A program made the position numbers and the translations under genes. Positions 1 to 6,069 of a stretch of 10,401 bases of DNA are shown one piece after another. The stretch's first letter is position 1. Every line of letters begins with the position of its first letter. Source of the DNA: Gemmatimonadales bacterium (GTDB taxonomy: Bacteria; Gemmatimonadota; Gemmatimonadetes; Gemmatimonadales; GWC2-71-9). Below the pieces are notes generated by a model. It searched no databases and was not told the origin of the DNA. It saw only the letters and a program-made list of their open reading frames with translations. The stretch lies in NCBI GenBank assembly GCA_030601605.1, contig JAUVTI010000054.1, positions 1 to 10,401 on the forward strand. Reading direction: 5' to 3'.

Positions 1-1195
1 GATGGCGCACGTGCACCACTTCGGAGACCAGGCGCCGGCCGCTCGCTCGTTCCTGCACCTGGGCGCGACCAGCTGCTACGTGACCGACAACGCAGAGCTC
101 ATCGTGATGCGCGACGCGCTTCGCATCCTGCTCGGTCGTCTCGGCGCGGTCGTCCGATCGCTCACCGAGTTCGCGCAGCGCACGCGCGAGATTCCCACGG
201 TGGCCTACACCCACTTCCAGCCGGCGCAGCTCACCACCGTCGGCAAGCGTGCTGTCCTGTGGCTGCAGGACTTCCTGCTCGATGCCGAAGCGCTGCGCGA
301 ACTCGTGGACGGACTGCCTTTCCGCGGCTGCAAGGGTGTGACGGGCACGCAGGCGACCTACCTCGAGCTGTTCCACGGAGACCACGACAAGGTGTTGGAA
401 CTGGATCGCGCCGTGGGCAAGGCCTTCGGCTTCGAGACGACGGTCCCGGTATCGGGCCAGACCTACACGCGGAAGATCGACAGTCACATTCTCGACGCCC
501 TCGGCGGCATCGGCCAATCGGCCGCCAAGTTCGGAACCGACCTCAGGCTGCTGCAGCACGAGGGCGAGGTGCTCGAGCCCAGCGAGGCCGATCAGATCGG
601 CTCGAGCGCGATGCCCCACAAGCGCAACCCGATGCGGGCCGAGCGCATCTGCTCGTTGGCGCGCTACCTGCTGGCGCAGCAGGAGACGGCGCACTACACG
701 GCCGCCACCCAGTGGCTGGAGCGCACGCTCGACGACTCCGCGATCCGGCGCCTGGCCCTGTCGGACGGCTTCCTCGCTGCGGACGCGGTGCTCGTGCTGT
801 GCACCAACGTTAGCGCCGGCCTCGAGTACAGCGAAGCCACGATCCGGCGCAATGTGGAGCGCGTCATGCCGTTCATGGCCATCGAGCGCTGGCTCATGCT
901 GGGCGTGGAGGCGGGGGGCGATCGACAGGCGCTGCACGAGGTAATGCGCCAGCACAGCCGGGAGGTGAGCGCGGCGGTCGCCGAGGGAGCGCCGAACGAT
1001 CTCCTGGAGCGGCTGGCCGGTGACGAGGCCTTTGCCGCCCTCTCGACAGAGCAGCTCAAGGCCGAGATGAACCCTGTTCGCTACATAGGCCGGGCGCCGC
1101 AGCAGGTAACCGAGTTCCTCGAGGGACCGGTCGCCCAGCTCCTCGCGTCGCTCGCTTCCTACGAGGTCACCGACGAGGCCACGGTCAACGTATGA
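1..1195 (+). CDS. purB: Adenylosuccinate lyase (PurB), 5' end outside the window
   Basis: Cytoplasmic fumarate-lyase superfamily enzyme that releases fumarate from SAICAR and from adenylosuccinate, so it acts twice in purine synthesis. The frame is open from the left edge. The ATG at position 2 is internal, because the first residues (MAHVHHFG) align by memory with the conserved MAHVH segment near residue 85 of human ADSL, so roughly 80 residues are missing. Counting from that Met, visible landmarks are HLGATSCYV (19-27), the catalytic-His segment YTHFQPAQLTT (His71) and the superfamily signature GSSAMPHKRNPMRAE (200-214), whose serines include the catalytic base. The C-terminal domain is complete. 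These motifs resemble the human/animal enzyme rather than the Bacillus subtilis type. The stop overlaps the purC start (ATGA). Family assignment is very secure; the 5' boundary is not visible. Confidence 0.97.
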   Translation, partial: MAHVHHFGDQAPAARSFLHLGATSCYVTDNAELIVMRDALRILLGRLGAVVRSLTEFAQRTREIPTVAYTHFQPAQLTTVGKRAVLWLQDFLLDAEALRELVDGLPFRGCKGVTGTQATYLELFHGDHDKVLELDRAVGKAFGFETTVPVSGQTYTRKIDSHILDALGGIGQSAAKFGTDLRLLQHEGEVLEPSEADQIGSSAMPHKRNPMRAERICSLARYLLAQQETAHYTAATQWLERTLDDSAIRRLALSDGFLAADAVLVLCTNVSAGLEYSEATIRRNVERVMPFMAIERWLMLGVEAGGDRQALHEVMRQHSREVSAAVAEGAPNDLLERLAGDEAFAALSTEQLKAEMNPVRYIGRAPQQVTEFLEGPVAQLLASLASYEVTDEATVNV

Positions 1196-2118
1196 GCTCC
1201 GTACCCCTCACAGAGAGCGCCCTGCCGCTCCCTCTCATCCGCCGCGGCAAGGTCCGCGAGGTCTATGCGGTCGACGGCGACACGCTGCTTCTCGTGGCGA
1301 GCGACCGCGTGAGCGCGTTCGACGTCGTGATGGACGAGCCGATACCCGGCAAGGGTGCCGTGCTCACGCAGAGCAGCGCCTACTGGTTCAGGGAGCTCGC
1401 CGCGGTCACGCCGAGCCACTTCATCTCGGCGGACACGGACGACATCATGGAGCGCGTCCCTGCACTGGCCGACCACAGGGACGCCATCGCCGGCCGGACG
1501 ACGCTGGCCCGGCGCACGACTCCCGTGCCGTTCGAGTGCGTCGTGCGCGGGTACGTTGCCGGATCGGCGTGGAAGGAGTACCGCGAGTCGGGGACGCTGG
1601 CGGGCGAGCCGCTCCCGGAGGGGCTCGTGGAGAGCTCCAAGCTCGAGCCGCCCATCTTCTCGCCGGCCACGAAGGCCGAGAGCGGGCACGACGAGAACAT
1701 CACGTTCGCAGCGATGAGCGCTGCTCTCGGGCCGGAGCTGGCCGAGCGACTCAAGCAGGTCAGCCTCGAGCTGTACACGACCGCGGCCGGGCGGAGCATC
1801 GAGCGGGGGGTCATCATCGCCGACACGAAGTTCGAGTTCGGGCACACCAGCAGCGGCGAGCTCCTCGTCATCGACGAGATCCTGACCCCCGACTCCTCCC
1901 GCTTCTGGCCCGCCGATCGCTACGAGCCGGGACGCAGCCAGCCGAGCTTCGACAAGCAGCCGCTGCGCGATTTCCTGGACGAGTACCGCCAACGCGGCGA
2001 TTGGGACGGCAACCCGCCGCCGCCAGCGCTGCCGCCGGAAGTGATCCAGGCCACAAGCACCCGGTACCAGGACGCATACCTTCGGATCACCGGCGAGGCG
2101 CTGCCGGCCGATCTGTGA
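1192..2118 (+). CDS. purC: SAICAR synthase (PurC), long Ade1-like form
   Basis: Phosphoribosylaminoimidazole-succinocarboxamide synthase. It uses ATP to join CAIR and aspartate, giving SAICAR, which is then the substrate of PurB. The protein has 308 residues, longer than the roughly 240-residue E. coli type and close to the yeast Ade1 size. Visible motifs are the N-terminal nucleotide-binding segment RRGKVREVY (17-25), LVASDRVSAFD (34-44), family signature 1 around PFECVVRGYVAGS (113-125), signature 2 IADTKFEFG (209-217) and DEILTPDSSRFW (228-239). The ATG overlaps the purB stop by 4 bases, and the N-terminal motif follows directly, so the start is well supported. No good Shine-Dalgarno site precedes it (only GAGG 13 bases upstream), consistent with translational coupling. 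Its own stop overlaps the psd start. Confidence 0.97.
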   Translation: MSSVPLTESALPLPLIRRGKVREVYAVDGDTLLLVASDRVSAFDVVMDEPIPGKGAVLTQSSAYWFRELAAVTPSHFISADTDDIMERVPALADHRDAIAGRTTLARRTTPVPFECVVRGYVAGSAWKEYRESGTLAGEPLPEGLVESSKLEPPIFSPATKAESGHDENITFAAMSAALGPELAERLKQVSLELYTTAAGRSIERGVIIADTKFEFGHTSSGELLVIDEILTPDSSRFWPADRYEPGRSQPSFDKQPLRDFLDEYRQRGDWDGNPPPPALPPEVIQATSTRYQDAYLRITGEALPADL

Positions 2119-2762
2119 GGGTGGCGCCGGAGGGCCTCCCCTTCATGGCGGGGGGCCTCGGCATCCTGGCGCTGTTGCTGGCGCTGGCGGCCTGGCTCGG
2201 TGGAGCGTGGCTCTGGCCGGCGCTGTGCTGGCTCCCGGTGGCGCTGTGGGTCCCCTGGTTCTTTCGGGACCCGGAGCGGAGCGGCCCCCGGGGAGACCGC
2301 CTCGTGGTGGCGCCGGCGGACGGTAAGGTCGTATCAGTGGTCGAGGTGGAAGAGCCGGAGTTCCTGCGTGGGCCGGCCACCAGGGTGTCGGTGTTCATGA
2401 ACGTCTTCAACGTTCACGTCAACCGGCATCCGGTCGACGGCACGGTCGAGTACCGGAACTACCGCGCGGGGAAGTTCGTCAACGCGACACTGGAGAAAGC
2501 GAGCGAGGACAACGAGCAGATGTCTATCGGCATCCGGTCCAGGCGCGGGGCGCTGATGGTCCGTCAGATTGCGGGGCTCGTGGCCCGGCGCATCGTCACA
2601 GACGCGCAGGTGGGCGACACGGTGCGTCAGGGCGAGCGGCTGGGGCTCATTCGCTTCGGCTCGCGGGTGGACACGTTCGTCCCGCCCGGAACCACGGTGG
2701 CCGTGCAGCCCGGTGACCACACGACCGCAGGTGTCACGGTGCTGGCGGAGTGGCCCTCGTGA
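2115..2762 (+). CDS. psd: Phosphatidylserine decarboxylase, short pyruvoyl-dependent type
   Basis: Membrane-bound enzyme that converts phosphatidylserine to phosphatidylethanolamine. It self-cleaves, and the serine at the cleavage point becomes the pyruvoyl group. With the GTG at 2115 it has 215 residues, typical of the short form. Two hydrophobic N-terminal segments (about 11-30 and 34-49) are followed by FFRDPER (49-55), VAPADGKVVS (65-74, candidate catalytic Asp69), NVFNVHVNRHPV (96-107, candidate His101/His105) and the cleavage motif FGS (181-183; E. coli uses LGS), predicting a beta chain of 182 and an alpha chain of 33 residues. GTG 2115 overlaps the purC stop as GTGA, and its N-terminus VRVAPEGLPF fits the family; GTG 2121 and ATG 2145 are alternatives. 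An archaetidylserine decarboxylase would look similar, but pssA next door favours phosphatidylserine. Confidence 0.93.
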   Translation: MRVAPEGLPFMAGGLGILALLLALAAWLGGAWLWPALCWLPVALWVPWFFRDPERSGPRGDRLVVAPADGKVVSVVEVEEPEFLRGPATRVSVFMNVFNVHVNRHPVDGTVEYRNYRAGKFVNATLEKASEDNEQMSIGIRSRRGALMVRQIAGLVARRIVTDAQVGDTVRQGERLGLIRFGSRVDTFVPPGTTVAVQPGDHTTAGVTVLAEWPS

Positions 2763-3601
2763 CGCGTGGCCCGCGGCGGCGGCGCAGGGTGAGACGCGCG
2801 ATCATAGTCGTCCCCAGCCTGTTCACGCTGGCCAACCTGTTCTTCGGCTTCTGGTCCATGGTGCTGGCAGCGCAGGGCGAGTTCTACCTCGCCAGCTGGT
2901 GGATCGTGATCGCCGGGGTCCTGGACATGCTGGACGGCCTGTTGGCCAGGGTGTCCAAGACCGGCACCCGGTTCGGCGGCGAGCTCGACTCGCTGGTGGA
3001 CATCGTGAGCTTCGGCCTGGCGCCGGCCGTGCTGCTGTACTTCCTGCACTTCAGTGCGCAGGGGCCCTTCGCGTGGGTGTTCCTGTACGTCTTCGTCGTC
3101 TGTGTCGCGCTGCGGCTCGCGCGCTACAACCTTCAGTCGGGCGACGAACCCAGGAACGCGTTCACGGGCCTCCCCACCACTGCGGCGGGGATGACGCTGG
3201 CCACCTACTACCCGTTCACGCAGACCCAGTTCTACCAGACCCAGCTCGCTGCAGCGCCGTGGACCCAGATCCTGATCTTCCTGGTGATCGCGCTCGGCCT
3301 CGCGATGGTCAGCAACATCCAGTACGCCAAGGTGCCGCGCATCGGCGTTCGGACGCGGCGCGGGCGGCTGGGACTGATAGTTCACCTGACCCTCATCGGT
3401 TTCGCGATCTGGAGCCGCGACATCTTCTTCTTCCCGCTCGGCATCACGTACCTGGCGTACGGCATGGTCCGATCCGCCGTCGTTGGGATCCAGGAGCGGG
3501 GCGAGGAGCCCGATGAGGACGAGAGCGAATCGGCGGACGACGTCCCCTTCCTGGTGCGTGACGGCGAGCTCGGACGGCACCGCCGCAAGCGGGGTATGTG
3601 A
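2759..3601 (+). CDS. pssA: CDP-diacylglycerol--serine O-phosphatidyltransferase (PssA)
   Basis: Integral membrane CDP-alcohol phosphotransferase that makes phosphatidylserine from CDP-diacylglycerol and L-serine, the substrate of the Psd encoded just upstream. In the 280-residue protein the complete metal and CDP-binding signature is present: Asp56, Asp59-Gly60, Ala63-Arg64, Gly73, Asp77 and Asp81 at the canonical spacings. A basic N-terminus (RGPRRRRRVRR) precedes hydrophobic segments at about 14-37, 44-57, 86-98, 103-118, 170-186, 205-218 and 223-239. The C-terminal tail is charged, acidic then basic (about 246-280). The GTG at 2759 is preferred: it gives a 4-base GTGA overlap with the psd stop and has GGAG (2747-2750) 8 bases upstream. 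GTG 2750 would add three residues. Family is secure; the serine substrate is inferred from similarity and the adjacent psd. Confidence 0.94.
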   Translation: MTRGPRRRRRVRRAIIVVPSLFTLANLFFGFWSMVLAAQGEFYLASWWIVIAGVLDMLDGLLARVSKTGTRFGGELDSLVDIVSFGLAPAVLLYFLHFSAQGPFAWVFLYVFVVCVALRLARYNLQSGDEPRNAFTGLPTTAAGMTLATYYPFTQTQFYQTQLAAAPWTQILIFLVIALGLAMVSNIQYAKVPRIGVRTRRGRLGLIVHLTLIGFAIWSRDIFFFPLGITYLAYGMVRSAVVGIQERGEEPDEDESESADDVPFLVRDGELGRHRRKRGM

Positions 3602-3660
3602 TGGGGTTTACGAAGTTGCTATCTTTGAATCTTCGTAGAGGCCTTCTGAGGAGGAACGCG
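3602..3660 (+). promoter_or_regulatory. Leader with inverted repeat and possible internal promoter
   Basis: This 59-base gap separates pssA from the lipoprotein gene. It is locally AT-rich and contains a perfect 7-base inverted repeat, TACGAAG (3609-3615) and CTTCGTA (3631-3637). Inside the loop lies TATCTTTG (3620-3627), which matches the Bacteroidota -7 consensus TAnnTTTG; no convincing upstream partner element is seen. The repeat could be an RNA hairpin in the 5' leader or an operator. A strong Shine-Dalgarno site AGGAGG (3649-3654) sits 6 bases before the ATG at 3661. The repeat and ribosome site are directly visible; a promoter here is inference. Confidence 0.4.
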
Positions 3661-4215
3661 ATGAAATGGCCTGTCCTGGCAGTCGTAGCGCTCGGCATCG
3701 CTGCTACCGGCTGCGACCGATTGTCCTCCCTGCCGTTCATCGGAGGCGGAGGCGACGAGACGGCCGCCGTGGATACCGCGCAGGCCCCGATGACCGGGGA
3801 TGCGACGGCCCTGGCGGGGTCCGAGACGCTCGACACCACGGCGTTTGCGCCGGAGCCGGAGCCCGCAGTTCTGCCGCGGCCTCAGACGGCGTCGCGGGTG
3901 ATGGTGGATGAGCCCTGGTTCCCGGTCGACACGGGCACCGTGCTGCCCGGCATGACCCGCATGGAAGTGATCGCAGTTTGGGGCGAGCCGGTCACGGAGC
4001 GCAGTTCCGCCAACCGGACGTACCTGTACTATCGCAACGGCTGCGAGGTCACCTGCGGCACCTTCGACGTTGTGTTCCTCGAAGGCGACCAGGTCATGGA
4101 CGCCATCGTGCGCGGCCTGGGACACACATACGGCGGAATCTCGTCGTCGCCCCCGGACCGCCAGGCGGAGTTCACGCCGCCGGGCACCGAGGGAGGAGAC
4201 GCCGGAGTCAGCTGA
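3661..4215 (+). CDS. Small lipoprotein with a BamE/OmlA-like C-terminal domain (function unknown)
   Basis: A 184-residue predicted lipoprotein. A short signal peptide (Lys2, hydrophobic 4-15) ends at Cys18 in the lipobox-like A-T-G-C, implying lipidation and anchoring to an envelope membrane. Residues about 19-80 are a low-complexity Gly/Ala/Thr/Pro/Glu linker. Residues about 88-152 look folded: LPGMTRMEVIAVWGEPV, then TYLYYRNG and FDVVFLEGDQVMDAIV. That order (GM-eV-WGeP, aromatic strand, v.F..g.V) resembles the SmpA/OmlA/BamE fold, but this is by eye and weak. Cys128 and Cys132 could form a disulfide. The tail (153-184) is Gly/Ser/Pro-rich. ATG 3661 is chosen over GTG 3598 and ATG 3601 because AGGAGG sits 6 bases before it and it begins a proper signal peptide. 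It overlaps the next start by one base. No function is assigned. Confidence 0.85.
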   Translation: MKWPVLAVVALGIAATGCDRLSSLPFIGGGGDETAAVDTAQAPMTGDATALAGSETLDTTAFAPEPEPAVLPRPQTASRVMVDEPWFPVDTGTVLPGMTRMEVIAVWGEPVTERSSANRTYLYYRNGCEVTCGTFDVVFLEGDQVMDAIVRGLGHTYGGISSSPPDRQAEFTPPGTEGGDAGVS

Positions 4216-4523
4216 TGACGGACAAGCCCAGCCGGAAAGAGGACGAGTACTTCGCCAAGCAGTCGTCCGACCTGATCAAGGCCGGCCGCGAGCGCGCCCA
4301 GCGCGAGAGCCTCCAGGTCTCGCGCCGGGCCCATTACATGAAGTGCCCCAAGTGCGGGGCCGATCTCGTAACCGAGGAGTACCACGGCATCCAGGTCGAC
4401 AACTGCCCGGAGTGCAAGGGTATGTGGCTGGATGCCGGGGAGGCCGAGGACCTCTTGCGGCGTGAAGGCGCGGGGGTCATCAACATCTTCAAGTCGATCA
4501 TGCGTGGCGTCGGCAGCAGCTGA
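4215..4523 (+). CDS. Zinc-ribbon protein of the zf-TFIIB family (function unknown)
   Basis: A 102-residue cytoplasmic protein. Residues 1-40 are charged (MTDKPSRKEDEYFAKQ onward) and probably helical. Residues 43-80 form one zinc ribbon: Cys44-P-K-Cys47, sixteen residues, then Cys64-P-E-Cys67, followed by KGMWLDAGEAEDL. CPxC...CPxC followed by G.WLD.GE is the hallmark of the zf-TFIIB domain (Pfam-type), which is usually annotated without a known function. A short C-terminal segment INIFKSIMRGV may be an amphipathic helix. The ATG overlaps the lipoprotein stop (TGATG), and GGAG (4204-4207) lies 7 bases before it, so the two genes are probably translated from one message. The family is clear; the partner nucleic acid or protein is unknown. 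Confidence 0.9.
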   Translation: MTDKPSRKEDEYFAKQSSDLIKAGRERAQRESLQVSRRAHYMKCPKCGADLVTEEYHGIQVDNCPECKGMWLDAGEAEDLLRREGAGVINIFKSIMRGVGSS

Positions 4524-4577
4524 GGCCCCGGCGCCCGCGATGTTCCTGACTCCCGGCCTCCCGCCTCTCCTCCCATC

Positions 4578-4600
4578 GCATCGCCGCTCGCGGCGGATGC
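4578..4600 (+). other. GC-rich hairpin upstream of purF
   Basis: In the 93-base gap between the zinc-ribbon gene and purF, GCATCGCCG (4578-4586) can pair with CGGCG (4591-4595) and ATGC (4597-4600) around a CTCG loop, with one bulged G at 4596. This gives nine base pairs ending 16 bases before the purF ATG. No T-run follows, so it is not a classical terminator. It could be a leader structure or simply a product of high GC content. No purine-riboswitch motif was recognised. Confidence 0.35.
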
Positions 4601-4616
4601 CCCCGGTCGTCTAGCC

Positions 4617-6002
4617 ATGTGCGGGATCTTCGGCGTCACCGGACTCCAGAACGCGGCCGAGCTCACGTACCTCGGCCTCTACTCGTTGCAGCACCGCGGC
4701 CAGGAATCGGCTGGGATCGTCAGCATCGACGAAGCGGGAGCCACGCACGCCCGGCGCGAGATGGGGCTCGTCTCGGAGATCTTCTCGCCCGATACCCTGC
4801 GCGACCTCCCGGGCTCTCTGGCCATCGGGCACACCCGCTACTCCACCGCCGGAAGCTCGGTGCTGGCCAATGCTCAGCCTGCGGTGGTCAACTACCACGC
4901 CGGCCCGCTGGTCCTGGCCCACAACGGCAACCTCACCAACGCCCGCGAGCTGCGTGACGACCTCGTCCGGAAGGGATCGATCTTCCAGTCGACGTCGGAT
5001 TCCGAGGCGCTGATCCACCTGATCGCGCGCTCTGACGCGCGCAACGTGGAGGACCAGCTCCTCGACGCCCTCGAGCGGGCCGAGGGCGCCTACACCTTGC
5101 TGCTCAGCGTGGGAAAGACCCTCTACGCGATCGTAGACCCCCGCGGCTTCCGGCCGCTGGTGATGGGCAAGCTGGGTGACGGATGGGTGCTGGGCTCGGA
5201 GACCTGCGCCCTCGACATCGTCGGGGCCACGCTGGTGCGGGAGATACAGCCGGGCCAGTGGCTCAAGATCGAGGACGGAGAGGTCATCGATCTCCCCGAC
5301 CTGGCGCCCAAGCGGCACCGGCGCTGCGTGTTCGAGCTGATATACTTCTCGCGTCCCGACAGTATCGTGTTCGGTGAGTCGGTGGACCGGGTGCGCCGCG
5401 AGTTGGGGCGGCAGCTGGCTCGGGAGCATCCGGCTCCGGGCGCCGACTGCGTGTTCTCGGTGCCCGACTCCTCCAACGCGATGGCGCTCGGGTTCGCCGA
5501 GGAGAGCGGGCTCCCCCTGGAGCACGGCCTGATCCGGAATCACTACGTGGGTCGCACGTTCATCGACCCCGGCCAGACGGACCGCATGGCCAAGGTGCGC
5601 ATCAAGTTCAACACCGTGCGCCATGTCATCGAGGGGCAGAAGGTCGTCGTCGTGGACGACTCGATCGTTCGCGGCACGACATCCAAGCTGCTGATCCAAA
5701 TGATCCGGCAGGCCGGCGCGCGTGAGGTGCATATGCGCATCGCGTCGCCGCCCATCACCGGGCCGTGCTTGTACGGGATCGACACGCCCACCTGGGATGA
5801 GCTCATCGCGGCCAACCAATCGGTGGACGAGATCCGCGACCACCTCACCGTCGACTCGCTGGGATACCTATCCCTCGAGGGCACCCTCGAGGCGGCCGGC
5901 GGGGACCCCGCGCGTTTCTGCCACGCGTGCTTCTCGGGCGACTACCCTACGCCCGTCCCCGGGCGCTCGAGGAGCTCCAAAGAGCCAGCGCTGATTGATT
6001 GA
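4617..6002 (+). CDS. purF: Amidophosphoribosyltransferase (PurF), iron-sulfur type
   Basis: Catalyses the first committed step of purine synthesis: glutamine plus PRPP gives 5-phosphoribosylamine. The N-terminal class II glutaminase domain starts MCGIFGV, so Cys2 is the nucleophile exposed once Met is removed and there is no longer propeptide as in B. subtilis. LQHRGQESAGI (24-34), GHTRYSTAG (71-79) and AHNGNLTN (101-108) follow. The C-terminal phosphoribosyltransferase domain has the PRPP loop VVVVDDSIVRGTTSK (343-357). Cys237, Cys384, Cys435 and Cys438 (in FCHACFSGDYPT) correspond to the four [4Fe-4S] ligands of the B. subtilis enzyme, so this is probably an oxygen-sensitive cluster enzyme. 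Length is 461 residues, usual for the family. The MCGI motif fixes the start although no Shine-Dalgarno site is visible upstream. Confidence 0.97.
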   Translation: MCGIFGVTGLQNAAELTYLGLYSLQHRGQESAGIVSIDEAGATHARREMGLVSEIFSPDTLRDLPGSLAIGHTRYSTAGSSVLANAQPAVVNYHAGPLVLAHNGNLTNARELRDDLVRKGSIFQSTSDSEALIHLIARSDARNVEDQLLDALERAEGAYTLLLSVGKTLYAIVDPRGFRPLVMGKLGDGWVLGSETCALDIVGATLVREIQPGQWLKIEDGEVIDLPDLAPKRHRRCVFELIYFSRPDSIVFGESVDRVRRELGRQLAREHPAPGADCVFSVPDSSNAMALGFAEESGLPLEHGLIRNHYVGRTFIDPGQTDRMAKVRIKFNTVRHVIEGQKVVVVDDSIVRGTTSKLLIQMIRQAGAREVHMRIASPPITGPCLYGIDTPTWDELIAANQSVDEIRDHLTVDSLGYLSLEGTLEAAGGDPARFCHACFSGDYPTPVPGRSRSSKEPALID

Positions 6003-6016
6003 ATCTTCATAGCAAC

Positions 6017-6044
6017 TTCACACCCGGTCCGCAGTATGTAGAAC
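6017..6044 (+). promoter_or_regulatory. Possible sigma70-type promoter of ppdK
   Basis: In the 67-base gap between purF and ppdK, TTCACA (6017-6022, 5 of 6 to TTGACA) lies 16 bases from TAGAAC (6039-6044, 4 of 6 to TATAAT). A transcript would begin about 20 bases before the ppdK ATG. No intrinsic terminator for purF is seen in this gap, so read-through from purF is also possible. This is motif matching only. Confidence 0.35.
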
Positions 6045-6069
6045 GCTTAGACCCGGTCGGAGAGACACA

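Noticed and set aside
1159..1992. Long minus-strand frame opposite purC
   Set aside because: Arg/Ala/Gly/Val-rich shadow frame typical of high-GC coding DNA, opposite a fully conserved gene.
1536..2114. Upstream part of the frame that contains psd
   Set aside because: It overlaps purC in another frame and is low-complexity Arg/Ala-rich; the family-like sequence begins only at about 2115.
3598..3660. Extension of the lipoprotein N-terminus to GTG 3598 or ATG 3601
   Set aside because: It would bury the signal peptide behind 20 or more residues and ignore the AGGAGG placed correctly for ATG 3661.
4611..5843. Long minus-strand frame of 410 codons opposite purF
   Set aside because: It is antisense to conserved PurF motifs and has no recognisable domain.
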